The notes beneath the pieces were generated by a model, which ran no database searches, was not told where the DNA came from, and was given only the letters and a program-made list of their open reading frames with translations. From an uncultured Lachnospiraceae bacterium (lineage in GTDB: Bacteria; Bacillota; Clostridia; Lachnospirales; Lachnospiraceae), in the NCBI GenBank assembly GCA_903789615.1, contig CAIFEV010000007.1:1-56712 (forward strand): 56,712 nt of DNA, read 5' to 3'. Position 1 is the first letter of the stretch. Each line of letters opens with the position of its first letter. Position numbers and translations under genes: made by a program. Below are positions 8,471-16,470 of this stretch, one piece after another.

Positions 8471-9116
8471 TCTGAATCACCTGCCCGTCTGCAAGGTTCA
8501 GCCGCCGTGTCCCGATAGAAGCCAGTTCCTCGTCGTGGGTGGCGATAATGAACAGAGTATGAAGCTGTTCCCGCGTCTGCAGAAACAGGTCGATGAGCTT
8601 TGAAGAGGTGGCACTGTCAAGGGCGCCGGTAGGTTCGTCGGCCAGCACTACATCCGGTTTCAGAATCAGAGCCCGTGCCATGGCGACGCGCTGCTGCTCG
8701 CCTCCGGAAAGCCGGTCGGGATATTGCTTTGCATACTGTGCGATACCGAGCAGATTCAGCAGGCTTGCGTAATAATCCCGGTCGACGGGGGTCCGGCTGA
8801 TAATGGATGGGAGGAAGATATTGTTTTCTACCGTGATTTCCGGAATGAGCCGGTAGTTCTGCCAGACAAATCCGATTTTCTGGGTGCACAGCTCTTTGCG
8901 CTTTGAGATGGGAAGCTGATAGACGTTTTTGCTTTGAAAATGATATTCGCCCTCTGTGGGCGGGAGAAGTCCGGCGATGACTTTCAGCAGAGTACTTTTA
9001 CCGGATCCGCTTTTCCCGAGCAGTACCACAAGTTCCGATGCACCGATGGAGAAGGAAATGTGTTTCAGGACGGGGACGGAACCATAGGACGCGGACACGT
9101 TCTTAAATTCTATCAT
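8460..9116 (-). CDS. ABC transporter ATPase (MacB/LolD/FtsE type)
   Basis: The 218-residue protein is a standard single nucleotide-binding domain: Walker [10 protein letters not shown] near residues 34-42, signature LSGGEQQR, Walker B VVLADEP followed by the TGALD D-loop, and an H-loop histidine in 'IIATHDEE'. This subfamily partners FtsX-like permeases, and the overlapping gene downstream encodes one. The pair is transcribed leftward from the AT-rich region at about 9117-9250. No regulator gene is adjacent. Confidence 0.9.
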   Translation of the reverse strand: MIEFKNVSASYGSVPVLKHISFSIGASELVVLLGKSGSGKSTLLKVIAGLLPPTEGEYHFQSKNVYQLPISKRKELCTQKIGFVWQNYRLIPEITVENNIFLPSIISRTPVDRDYYASLLNLLGIAQYAKQYPDRLSGGEQQRVAMARALILKPDVVLADEPTGALDSATSSKLIDLFLQTREQLHTLFIIATHDEELASIGTRRLNLADGQVIQNER

Positions 9117-9256
9117 TCAGATACCTCATTATGCAGTTCATCACGATTATTCTAATTTAATTGTAATTTAATAATAAAAAAATCAATATGCATGAGCTGT
9201 AAAATTGACACATATTTTTTGAATAATTCAGTGGCTCTGCATGAGAAGGATAAGAA

Positions 9257-9286
9257 ATCACGAAATACTAGGGGGAAATTCGTGAT
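9257..9286. promoter_or_regulatory. Inverted repeat, candidate operator between divergent genes
   Basis: ATCACGAA (9257-9264) and TTCGTGAT (9279-9286) form a perfect 8-bp dyad with a 14-base centre. A further half-site, TCATCACGA, lies at 9138-9146 close to the ATPase start. The 9117-9418 gap holds these sites plus the CIRCE promoter, and no gene. A DNA-binding protein controlling the ABC pair or the hsp gene is plausible but unproven. Confidence 0.45.
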
Positions 9287-9329
9287 GATTCCACAGATGG
9301 GAAAGGATTATTGATAATTGTCATAAAGA

Positions 9330-9356
9330 TTAGCACTCGCCACTTGACAGTGCTAA
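9330..9356. promoter_or_regulatory. CIRCE operator (HrcA binding site)
   Basis: TTAGCACTC, nine bases, then CAGTGCTAA. The CIRCE consensus is TTAGCACTC-N9-GAGTGCTAA, so there is one mismatch in 18. HrcA bound here would cover the -35 box inside the spacer. Confidence 0.93.
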
Positions 9357-9373
9357 TAACAAAGTGGTATAAA
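9344..9373 (+). promoter_or_regulatory. hsp20 promoter
   Basis: A consensus TTGACA (9344-9349) and TATAAA (9368-9373) are separated by 18 bp. The -35 box lies within the CIRCE spacer, so repression should be by direct occlusion. The transcript would start near 9380, about 40 bases before the hsp20 ATG. Confidence 0.85.
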
Positions 9374-9418
9374 GAACATGTCGAAAGGAAATTGACCGAT
9401 CACAAGGAGGTTTGCGAT

Positions 9419-9850
9419 ATGTATGTACCGGGTTTGTTTGGAAGTGGCCTGATGGACGATCTGTTTGACGGATTTATGCCGACGCCGGAGGATTATTCCC
9501 GGAGCGGGAACCGGCAGATGAAGATGAAATCCGATTTGAGAGAGCTGGCGGACGGATATGAGCTGACGCTTCAGCTTCCGGGTTTTTGCAAAGAAGACAT
9601 CAAGGCCGAGCTGAAGAAGGGATATCTGACGGTATCCGCGACACACCGCGCCGATGAGGACAAGAAGGAAGGGCGGTATGTCTGGAAGGAGAGCTACAGC
9701 GGCGAGTATATCCGCAGCTTCTACGTCGGCGAGGACCTGAAGCAGGATGACATCAAGGCTAAATTTGTCAACGGTGAGGTTGTTATCTGGATTCCGAAGA
9801 AGGAAGCCAGAAAGCAGGAAGAGCCGGAGACGTTCATCAATATCGACTAA
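9419..9850 (+). CDS. Hsp20/alpha-crystallin small heat shock protein
   Basis: The 143-residue protein starts at an ATG preceded by AAGGAGG with good spacing. The alpha-crystallin domain covers about residues 38-130, beginning with 'MKSDLRELADGYELTLQLPGFCKEDIKAELKKGYLTVSA', and the tail is short and acidic. It holds unfolding proteins in the cytosol. The gene is monocistronic, with its own promoter and terminator, and is under CIRCE control. An upstream reading through the promoter is rejected. Confidence 0.95.
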   Translation: MYVPGLFGSGLMDDLFDGFMPTPEDYSRSGNRQMKMKSDLRELADGYELTLQLPGFCKEDIKAELKKGYLTVSATHRADEDKKEGRYVWKESYSGEYIRSFYVGEDLKQDDIKAKFVNGEVVIWIPKKEARKQEEPETFINID

Positions 9851-9886
9851 TTGAGCAAGGCTGCGCGGATGAGCGCAGATAGAAGA

Positions 9887-9920
9887 GAGCCGCGGGCAGA
9901 AATGTCTGCGGTTCTTTTTT
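9887..9920 (+). terminator. Terminator after hsp20
   Basis: GAGCCGC pairs with GCGGTTC (one G-U), enclosing a smaller inner stem, followed by six T residues. Confidence 0.85.
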
Positions 9921-10022
9921 ATGGTATGATTGGGAAGGCGCGGAACCATCCGCGATCCTTCTTTTATAGAAATCTGATATACTGTTACACAGAACTGGGA
10001 TCGGAGGGGATTTGCAAGAAAG

Positions 10023-10823
10023 ATGAGAATCGGCGTTTTCGATTCGGGACTCGGCGGAATTACGCTGCTCAATCAGGCGATCCGCCAGATGCCGGAGGAG
10101 TACTATCTGTTTTATGCGGACACGGACCATGTGCCGTACGGGGAAAAGACGCGCGAGCAGATCATGCGCTATGTGAGTGATTCGGCGCGCTTTATGATAG
10201 ACAATGGCTGCAAGGCACTTGTCATCGGATGCAACACGGCCACCAGTGTGGGAATCTCACATCTGCGCAAGGAGTGGCCGGATATTCCGATCATCGGGAT
10301 CGAGCCGGCGGTGAAGCCGGCCATGACCCGGTACCGGAAAAGCGGACGGATCCTGGTGTGCGCCACAGCCATCACCATCAACGGGGAAAAGCTGGAGCGG
10401 CTCATCGAGCGGCTGAAGGGCACGGAGGTTGTGGACAAGATTGCGCTTCCGGGGCTTGTGCGTCTGGCGGAGTCCGGGCACTTTGAGAAGGAGCCGGTGG
10501 AGAATTATCTCCGGGCGGCTTTCAGCGGGCTTGACCTGAAGGCGTATGACTGTATCGTCCTTGGCTGTACGCATTTTAATTTTTTCAAGGACAGCTTTCA
10601 GGACCTGTTCCCGGGCACACCGGTCATTGACGGGAGCCGCGCTGCCATCGCACAGCTGAAGCGCCGGATGGACGCCGCCGGTCTGTTTATCACGCCGCAG
10701 GAAAAGGAAAAGCTTGCCGGACAGCCGCAGATCGTGTGGTATGAGTCCGGGCGCGCCGTGACGGACGAGTCGGAGCTTGCGCGCATCGGGAAGCTGCGGG
10801 AGCGCTGGCTGGAGCTGAATTAG
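10023..10823 (+). CDS. murI: Glutamate racemase
   Basis: The 266-residue enzyme converts L- to D-glutamate for peptidoglycan. The two catalytic cysteines are visible: Cys70 in 'GCNTATS' and Cys182 in 'LGCTHFNF'. The N-terminal 'IGVFDSGLGG' and 'FYADTDHVPYG' are family hallmarks. A purine stretch GGAGGGG lies upstream. The M20 peptidase gene follows after 35 bases and may share its transcript. Confidence 0.93.
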   Translation: MRIGVFDSGLGGITLLNQAIRQMPEEYYLFYADTDHVPYGEKTREQIMRYVSDSARFMIDNGCKALVIGCNTATSVGISHLRKEWPDIPIIGIEPAVKPAMTRYRKSGRILVCATAITINGEKLERLIERLKGTEVVDKIALPGLVRLAESGHFEKEPVENYLRAAFSGLDLKAYDCIVLGCTHFNFFKDSFQDLFPGTPVIDGSRAAIAQLKRRMDAAGLFITPQEKEKLAGQPQIVWYESGRAVTDESELARIGKLRERWLELN

Positions 10824-10858
10824 ACCCGGGTGACAGGCAGGAGATCTGTGAAGAGAAG

Positions 10859-11989
10859 ATGGAAGAGGAAAATCTGAAGAAAATTATTGATCTGCGGCAT
10901 GATCTGCACCGTCTGGCGGAGCTTTCGATGCACGAGACAAACACAAAGCGCAGACTCATGCAGTTTATCCGGGAGAACACAGACTTCACGGTCCACGACT
11001 GCGGGCTATGGTTCTGGTGCCGGAAAGATCCGGAGGAAGAGACGGGGCGCACACCGGTCGCATTCCGGGCGGACATGGACGCGCTTCCGATGGATGAGCA
11101 GCTGGACATTCCGTACGCGTCGGAAACACCCGGCGTCAGCCACAAGTGCGGGCACGACGGGCACAGCGCGGCGCTGGCTGGTCTCGCGCTGGAGCTGAGC
11201 GGCGTAAAGCTCATGCGCCCGGTAGTGCTCATCTTTCAGCACGCGGAGGAGATCGGAGCAGGCGGAAAAGTCTGTGCGCAGCTGATTTCCGATCTGCGGA
11301 TCGGTGAAGCCTACGCGTTCCACAATCTGAGCGGATATCCGCAAGGATCGGTCGTTTTGCGCCGGGGGCTGACGCAGCCTGCGTCAAAGGGACTCACGGT
11401 GCACTTTGCCGGGGCGCAGAGTCACGCGAGTTACCCGGAGCAGGGAAGAAACCCGGCCTGGGCCGTGGCTGACCTGGTCGCGGACATCCGGGAACTGCTG
11501 GTGATGCCGCACCGCGGCATGACGCTTGCTACCATCGTGGGCGTCAGAGTCGGCACCGGGGATTTCGGTGTCTCGGCTGGCGACGGAGAGGTGAGACTGA
11601 CACTGCGCTCGGAGAGCGAAGCGGAAATGAATGAACTGGAGCGGGAGATCCGCGGCAAGGCAAGACAGCTCGGAACCCGGGACGGTCTGGACGTGAACTT
11701 CACGTCCGTGGACGAGTTCCCGGAGACGCGCAATGCCGACCCGGCGCTTGACCGGGTGGCCGGGTGCGCCGGGTGGCTGGGCCTTCCGGTCATCTACATG
11801 GATGAAATGTGGCGGGCGTCAGAGGATTTCGGGTGGTATCTGAAGCGCTGCCCGGGCGCGATCTTCTATCTGGGCAATAGCGTCGACTATCCGCCGCTTC
11901 ACACGGGCGCGTATGATTTTAATGACAGAATCCTGCCGGCGGCCGTCGGTATGATGAAGGAGATCGTGAAAGAAAGCAGCCGGACATAA
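10859..11989 (+). CDS. M20 family peptidase/amidohydrolase
   Basis: The 376-residue protein matches the aminoacylase/IAL-hydrolase branch of M20 metalloenzymes. Metal and catalytic segments seen are 'CGHDGHSAALAG', 'HAEEIGAGGK' (catalytic Glu pair) and 'FHNLSGYP', with a late 'LHTGAYDFND'. A dimerisation domain should lie between about residues 180 and 290. Family members hydrolyse N-acyl amino acids or release amino acids from conjugates; the substrate cannot be read from sequence. The next gene begins 9 bases after its stop. Confidence 0.88.
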   Translation: MEEENLKKIIDLRHDLHRLAELSMHETNTKRRLMQFIRENTDFTVHDCGLWFWCRKDPEEETGRTPVAFRADMDALPMDEQLDIPYASETPGVSHKCGHDGHSAALAGLALELSGVKLMRPVVLIFQHAEEIGAGGKVCAQLISDLRIGEAYAFHNLSGYPQGSVVLRRGLTQPASKGLTVHFAGAQSHASYPEQGRNPAWAVADLVADIRELLVMPHRGMTLATIVGVRVGTGDFGVSAGDGEVRLTLRSESEAEMNELEREIRGKARQLGTRDGLDVNFTSVDEFPETRNADPALDRVAGCAGWLGLPVIYMDEMWRASEDFGWYLKRCPGAIFYLGNSVDYPPLHTGAYDFNDRILPAAVGMMKEIVKESSRT

Positions 11990-11998
11990 GGAGTGCGT

Positions 11999-13003
11999 AT
12001 GAAGGAATCGGAATGGAAACCTCTGACGGCCAGGCAGTCGTATAACCGCATGGGTCTGGCACTTTTCGTGATGGGCGTGCTGTCATTCGGCGTGCAGCTG
12101 CTGCTCTCCCTGCTCTTTCATAGCCTGGCAGCCGCGTATCCGCAGATCGCGGGCAGCAGCTGGGTGCGGTATATCCTGAGTTTTGTGCCGCTGTATCTGG
12201 TGGGGATGCCGTGCGCCTACTGGCTGATGAAGCCGGTCGTCATCTCAAAGCCGGACAGCGAGCCGATGCTGCCGGGGGACTTCGTCATCAGTCTGCTGAT
12301 GTGCCTGCCCCTGATGTATCTGGGGAGCATCATCGGAAACCTCCTGTCGGCGCTTTTCACGGGCGGCCAGTCGGTGAACCCGCTGAATGAATTCACCTAT
12401 GATCTGAGTCCGATGACCGTTCTGGTGATGGTATTCATCGGACCGGTTCTGGAGGAATTCTTCTTCCGGCGCCAGATTATCGACCGCTGCGGAAGATTCG
12501 GCGAAAAGCAGGTCATCCTCTTCTCGGCGCTTGCGTTCGGGCTGTTCCACATGAACCTGTACCAGTTCTTCTACGCGTTCTTTCTGGGACTGGTCCTCGG
12601 ATATGTGTACACACGCAGCCGCCGTCTGCGGTACACCATCGCCATCCACATGATCATAAATCTCCTGGGCGGCATCCTGCCGCAGCTGCTGCTTACTTCC
12701 ATTGACGAACAGACGCTTCTGCAGCTGGAGCATTTCACCGGAAGCCCGGCCCAGATGGCGCTTCTGATGCGCAGCCTCCCCGCCCTCATCGCATACGGCA
12801 TATTTGCCATTGTGATGCTGGTGCTCACGATCATCGGAATTGTGTACCTGTTCACCAAGGCGCCGAAGTTCCGCCTGAACCCGGCACCGGCGCAGATTCC
12901 GGACGGTCAGGCGCGCAGGACCATCTGCGGCGCGCCCTGGGTGATCCTCTTCATCCTCTTCTGCGTCGTCATGACAGTCGTGTCCCTCGTGACATCGATG
13001 TAA
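11999..13003 (+). CDS. CPBP (Rce1/Abi-like) intramembrane protease
   Basis: The 334-residue polytopic protein begins at the ATG 5 bases after AAGGAG; a GTG six bases earlier is less well placed. The CPBP motifs are intact: E152-E153-xxx-R157, His184 in 'FGLFHMN', and H217-xxx-N221. These residues form the active site of glutamate intramembrane proteases. Bacterial members are linked to bacteriocin self-immunity or membrane-protein processing; the role here is not known. It sits between the M20 peptidase and argC with tight spacing. Confidence 0.88.
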   Translation: MKESEWKPLTARQSYNRMGLALFVMGVLSFGVQLLLSLLFHSLAAAYPQIAGSSWVRYILSFVPLYLVGMPCAYWLMKPVVISKPDSEPMLPGDFVISLLMCLPLMYLGSIIGNLLSALFTGGQSVNPLNEFTYDLSPMTVLVMVFIGPVLEEFFFRRQIIDRCGRFGEKQVILFSALAFGLFHMNLYQFFYAFFLGLVLGYVYTRSRRLRYTIAIHMIINLLGGILPQLLLTSIDEQTLLQLEHFTGSPAQMALLMRSLPALIAYGIFAIVMLVLTIIGIVYLFTKAPKFRLNPAPAQIPDGQARRTICGAPWVILFILFCVVMTVVSLVTSM

Positions 13004-13021
13004 AGAAAGGACCCATGGCAA

Positions 13022-13957
13022 ATGAAGACAAAAGTGTATATCGACGGTCAGAGCGGCACAACCGGCCTGCAGATTTACGACCGCATTGGGGCCAGGGATG
13101 ACCTGGAGCTGATGCGCATTGATGAGGACAAGCGGCACGACCTGTCGGAGCGAAAGAAATATATCAACGCGGCGGACATTGTATTCTTATGTCTGCCCGA
13201 TGACGGTGCGAGGGAGGCGGTCAGCCTTATTGACTCGGACCATGTGCGCGTGATCGACGCTTCGACGGCGCACAGAACCGCGGACGGCTGGGTGTACGGC
13301 TTTCCGGAGCTCTTCCGCGCCCAGCGAAGGGCCATAGCCGGGGCGCGCTTTGTCGCCAATCCAGGATGCCACGCGACCGGGCTCATCAGTACGACGGCGC
13401 CGCTGGTGCGCATGGGGATACTGCCGGCGGACTACCCCGTAACCTGTTTTTCGCTGACGGGCTACACAGGCGGCGGAAAGAAGATGATTGCGCAGTATAC
13501 GTCAGCCGGCCGGCCGGAGGCGCTGAACGCGCCCGGCATCTACGGGCTGAATCAGAAGCACAAGCATCTCCCGGAGATGCTAAAGTACACGGGGCTTGCG
13601 TACCAGCCTGTATTCCTGCCGGTCGTGGACGACTTTGCACAGGGGATGGCCTCGACGATTCAGCTGCAGACAAGACTTCTTGCCGGACATCCGGGAGCCC
13701 GGGAAGTGCGGGAGCGTCTGGCGGAGTATTACGCGGGGGAGACATTTGTCAGGGTGGCGCCGTTTGAGGAAAAGCCGGGCACGCTGTACGCGAATGCACT
13801 GGCCGGGACGAATTTCCTGGAGATCCATGTGTGCGGAGATGAGACGAATGTCACAGTGACGGCACTTTTTGACAATCTGGGCAAGGGTGCTTCCGGCGCG
13901 GCGGTTCAGAACATGAATATCATGCTGGGACTGCCGGAGGATACGGGGCTTGTCTGA
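13022..13957 (+). CDS. argC: N-acetyl-gamma-glutamyl-phosphate reductase (short type)
   Basis: The 311-residue protein belongs to the shorter ArgC class. It reduces N-acetylglutamyl phosphate to the semialdehyde with NADPH in arginine synthesis. The catalytic cysteine is Cys116 in 'ANPGCHATG', and the Rossmann-type start 'VYIDGQSGTTGLQI' binds the cofactor. No other arg gene is nearby. The start follows AAAGGACCC with an 8-10 base spacing. Confidence 0.92.
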   Translation: MKTKVYIDGQSGTTGLQIYDRIGARDDLELMRIDEDKRHDLSERKKYINAADIVFLCLPDDGAREAVSLIDSDHVRVIDASTAHRTADGWVYGFPELFRAQRRAIAGARFVANPGCHATGLISTTAPLVRMGILPADYPVTCFSLTGYTGGGKKMIAQYTSAGRPEALNAPGIYGLNQKHKHLPEMLKYTGLAYQPVFLPVVDDFAQGMASTIQLQTRLLAGHPGAREVRERLAEYYAGETFVRVAPFEEKPGTLYANALAGTNFLEIHVCGDETNVTVTALFDNLGKGASGAAVQNMNIMLGLPEDTGLV

Positions 13958-14022
13958 TGAGCACCGCTGGATATGCGGCGGTCTGTCTTTCTTCGTGACG
14001 GCGGAAGGAAAGGAGCGGTTTA

Positions 14023-14130
14023 ATGTTTCACTGGCTTGGTTCGATTCTCGGGAATATCGCTGCTTTCGGCGTGATCGCAGCTCTGATCATCGCGATCGCC
14101 GAGATGATTCATTATCATCTGAGCAGGTGA
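14023..14130 (+). CDS. Small single-pass membrane protein, 35 residues
   Basis: ATG with an AAGGAG 9 bases upstream opens a 35-codon frame reading MFHWLGSILGNIAAFGVIAA and on to a TGA at 14130. Residues 4-27 make one hydrophobic helix, followed by a short polar tail (EMIHYHLSR). The stop lies 18 bases before the SDR gene. The strong ribosome site and well-formed helix argue for a real gene. I do not recognise the family. Confidence 0.6.
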   Translation: MFHWLGSILGNIAAFGVIAALIIAIAEMIHYHLSR

Positions 14131-14148
14131 TGAAAGGAAGGGTGTTGT

Positions 14149-14931
14149 ATGCGTATTGCGCTGATCACCGGCGCGTCGTCCGGGCTCGGGCGGACATTTG
14201 CCGGGGAGATTGTGAAGACGGAACAAAACATCGACGGATTCTGGCTTATCGCGAGGCGGGAGGACCGGCTTGAAGAGACGGCAAAGAGCCTGCCCTGGCC
14301 GTGCCATATCCTGCCGCTGGATCTGACGGATCCGGCTGCGTTTCCGAAACTGAAGGAAGAGCTGACCGCATCCGGCGTTGAGATTGGGATTCTCATCAAC
14401 TGCGCGGGCTTCGGCAAGATCGGAAATTATGAAAAGGTCAGCATGGAAGAGAGCAACCGCATGATTGATCTGAACTGCAAGGCGGCTGTGGATGTCACGA
14501 TGACCTGTCTTCCGTTCATGAAGGCGGGAGACCGGATTCTTGAGATCTGCTCTACGGCGGCGTTTCAGCCTTTCCAGCATCTGAATGTCTATGCGGCGAG
14601 CAAGTCGTTTCTCTACAGCTATTCGAGGGCGCTTCGCATGGAGCTTCTGCCGCGCGGCATCGTCGTCACCGCGGTCTGCCCGTACTGGATGAAGGACACG
14701 GAATTCATCGCGAGGGCCGAGTCCGGGTACGGGCCGGGTGAGCGCCCGGCGATCCACAACTTCGCCTTCGGTGTCCGCTCCGACAAGGTCGCGCAGCGCG
14801 CCATGCGCGACAGCCGGGCGGGACTTGCGGTGAGCACACCGGGCTTTGTGTGCACCATTCACCGCGCGTTCTCAAAACTTCTGCCCAAGAGTGTTCTTCT
14901 GTACATCTGGGAACTGATAAGGGGGTTATAA
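14149..14931 (+). CDS. Short-chain dehydrogenase/reductase
   Basis: The 260-residue SDR enzyme has the NAD(P)-binding TGASSGLG (residues 7-14), 'NCAGFG' near 84-89 and the catalytic Ser135, Tyr148 and Lys152 (YAASK). It therefore looks active as an oxidoreductase; the substrate is unknown. The C-terminus carries a hydrophobic patch that may touch the membrane. It lies 6 bases upstream of malQ, so the two are probably cotranscribed. Confidence 0.88.
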   Translation: MRIALITGASSGLGRTFAGEIVKTEQNIDGFWLIARREDRLEETAKSLPWPCHILPLDLTDPAAFPKLKEELTASGVEIGILINCAGFGKIGNYEKVSMEESNRMIDLNCKAAVDVTMTCLPFMKAGDRILEICSTAAFQPFQHLNVYAASKSFLYSYSRALRMELLPRGIVVTAVCPYWMKDTEFIARAESGYGPGERPAIHNFAFGVRSDKVAQRAMRDSRAGLAVSTPGFVCTIHRAFSKLLPKSVLLYIWELIRGL

Positions 14932-14937
14932 GTCAAA

Positions 14938-16470
14938 ATGCGTTCAGGCGGAATTCTCATGCCACTTTTCAGCCTTCCGGGCAAGTACGGTATCGGCTGT
15001 CTCTCAAAGGAAGCGTACCGCTTCGCCGACTTTCTGAAGAAGGCCGGCGTTCAGTACTGGCAGATGCTGCCGTTTGGCCCGACATCTTACGGTGACTCGC
15101 CGTACCAGTCGTATTCGACATTTGCCGGGAATCCGTACTTTATCGATCTGGAAGAGCTCATCCGGCTCGGCCTGCTCACAAAAGAGCAGTGCGATGCGGC
15201 GGGGCTGGGTCCCGACCCGGAGTCGGTTGATTACGACGGCCTGGAAAAGAACAAGACGGCGCTTCTGAAGGAAGCCTACGAAAAGGCACAAAGGAACACG
15301 GCTGTCCGGCGCCGGACAGATGACTGGGCAAAGACACAGGCGCACTGGCTCCCGGACTATGCTCTGTTCATGGCGCTCAAGGAGGAAAACGGCGGGAGAA
15401 GTTTTCAGGAGTGGCCGGATGCGCTGCGCATGCGGGAGCCGGGGGCAATGAAGGCCGCCGCGAAGCGGCTGGCCGGGCCGATCGGCTTTTACACCTGGAC
15501 GCAGTATGAGTTCGACCGCGAGTGGCAGGCTCTTCGCGGGTACTGCCGGAAACTCGGTGTTAAGCTTATCGGTGATGTGCCGATCTACGTGGCGGCGGAT
15601 TCAGCCGACGTGTGGGGAAGTCCTGAGCTGTTTCAGCTTGATGAGAGGAATCTCCCGACCCGCGTGGCCGGCTGTCCGCCGGACGCCTTTGCGGCCGGAG
15701 GCCAGCTCTGGGGCAATCCGCTCTATGACTGGGAAGAGCATGAGAAGCAGCACTTCGCGTGGTGGATGAGCCGGATGCGGCGCGTCGCGGATCTCGTGGA
15801 CGTGGTCCGGATCGACCATTTCCGCGGCTTTGCGTCGTACTACTCGATTCCTGCCGGCGCGAAGGACGCCCGCGTGGGTCACTGGGTGAAGGGCCCGGGC
15901 AATAAAATTTTCAAGGTCATGAAGGAGGAGCTTCCGCAGCTTTCCGTCATCGCCGAGGACCTCGGATTCATCACGAAAAGCGTGAAGGATCTGGTGAAGC
16001 GCACGGGATTCCCGAACATGAAGGTGCTGCAGTTTGCCTTTGACCCGGAAGACGGGTACGGCGAGTCGATGTATCTGCCGCACAACTACGGTACCAACTG
16101 TGTGGCGTACACGGGCACGCACGACAACGACACAACCCTTGGGTGGCTGTCTTCTCTTGACGAAAGGACGCTTGCCTGTGTGCGGCGGTATCTGAACGCC
16201 GGGGAAAATGAGACGGCCGATCAGCTCACGGTACGCCTGCGCGATGCGGCACTACTGTCCGTGGCGGACCTGTGCGTGATCCCGATGCAGGACTGGCTTC
16301 TGCTCGGAAGTGAGGCGCGGATCAACACGCCGAGTGTGCTCGGCGGCAACTGGAAGTGGCGCATGAAGGAAGGAGCGGCTGGGAGCGCCCTGGCGCAGGA
16401 GATCCTCGTGCGGATGGCCGAAAGCGGCCGCGTGCCATGTGAGTGGCGGGAAGGGAAAGAAAAGAATTGA
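14938..16470 (+). CDS. malQ: 4-alpha-glucanotransferase (amylomaltase)
   Basis: The 510-residue GH77 enzyme moves maltooligosaccharide segments between glucans in maltodextrin or glycogen metabolism. The catalytic residues are seen at Asp293 (VVRIDHFRG), Glu340 (SVIAEDLG) and Asp396 (GTHDNDT). The N-terminal 'LFSLPGKYGIG' and 'WQMLPFGPTSYGDSPYQSYS' are diagnostic. The full length matches the bacterial form. No glycogen or maltose genes are adjacent. Confidence 0.95.
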   Translation: MRSGGILMPLFSLPGKYGIGCLSKEAYRFADFLKKAGVQYWQMLPFGPTSYGDSPYQSYSTFAGNPYFIDLEELIRLGLLTKEQCDAAGLGPDPESVDYDGLEKNKTALLKEAYEKAQRNTAVRRRTDDWAKTQAHWLPDYALFMALKEENGGRSFQEWPDALRMREPGAMKAAAKRLAGPIGFYTWTQYEFDREWQALRGYCRKLGVKLIGDVPIYVAADSADVWGSPELFQLDERNLPTRVAGCPPDAFAAGGQLWGNPLYDWEEHEKQHFAWWMSRMRRVADLVDVVRIDHFRGFASYYSIPAGAKDARVGHWVKGPGNKIFKVMKEELPQLSVIAEDLGFITKSVKDLVKRTGFPNMKVLQFAFDPEDGYGESMYLPHNYGTNCVAYTGTHDNDTTLGWLSSLDERTLACVRRYLNAGENETADQLTVRLRDAALLSVADLCVIPMQDWLLLGSEARINTPSVLGGNWKWRMKEGAAGSALAQEILVRMAESGRVPCEWREGKEKN

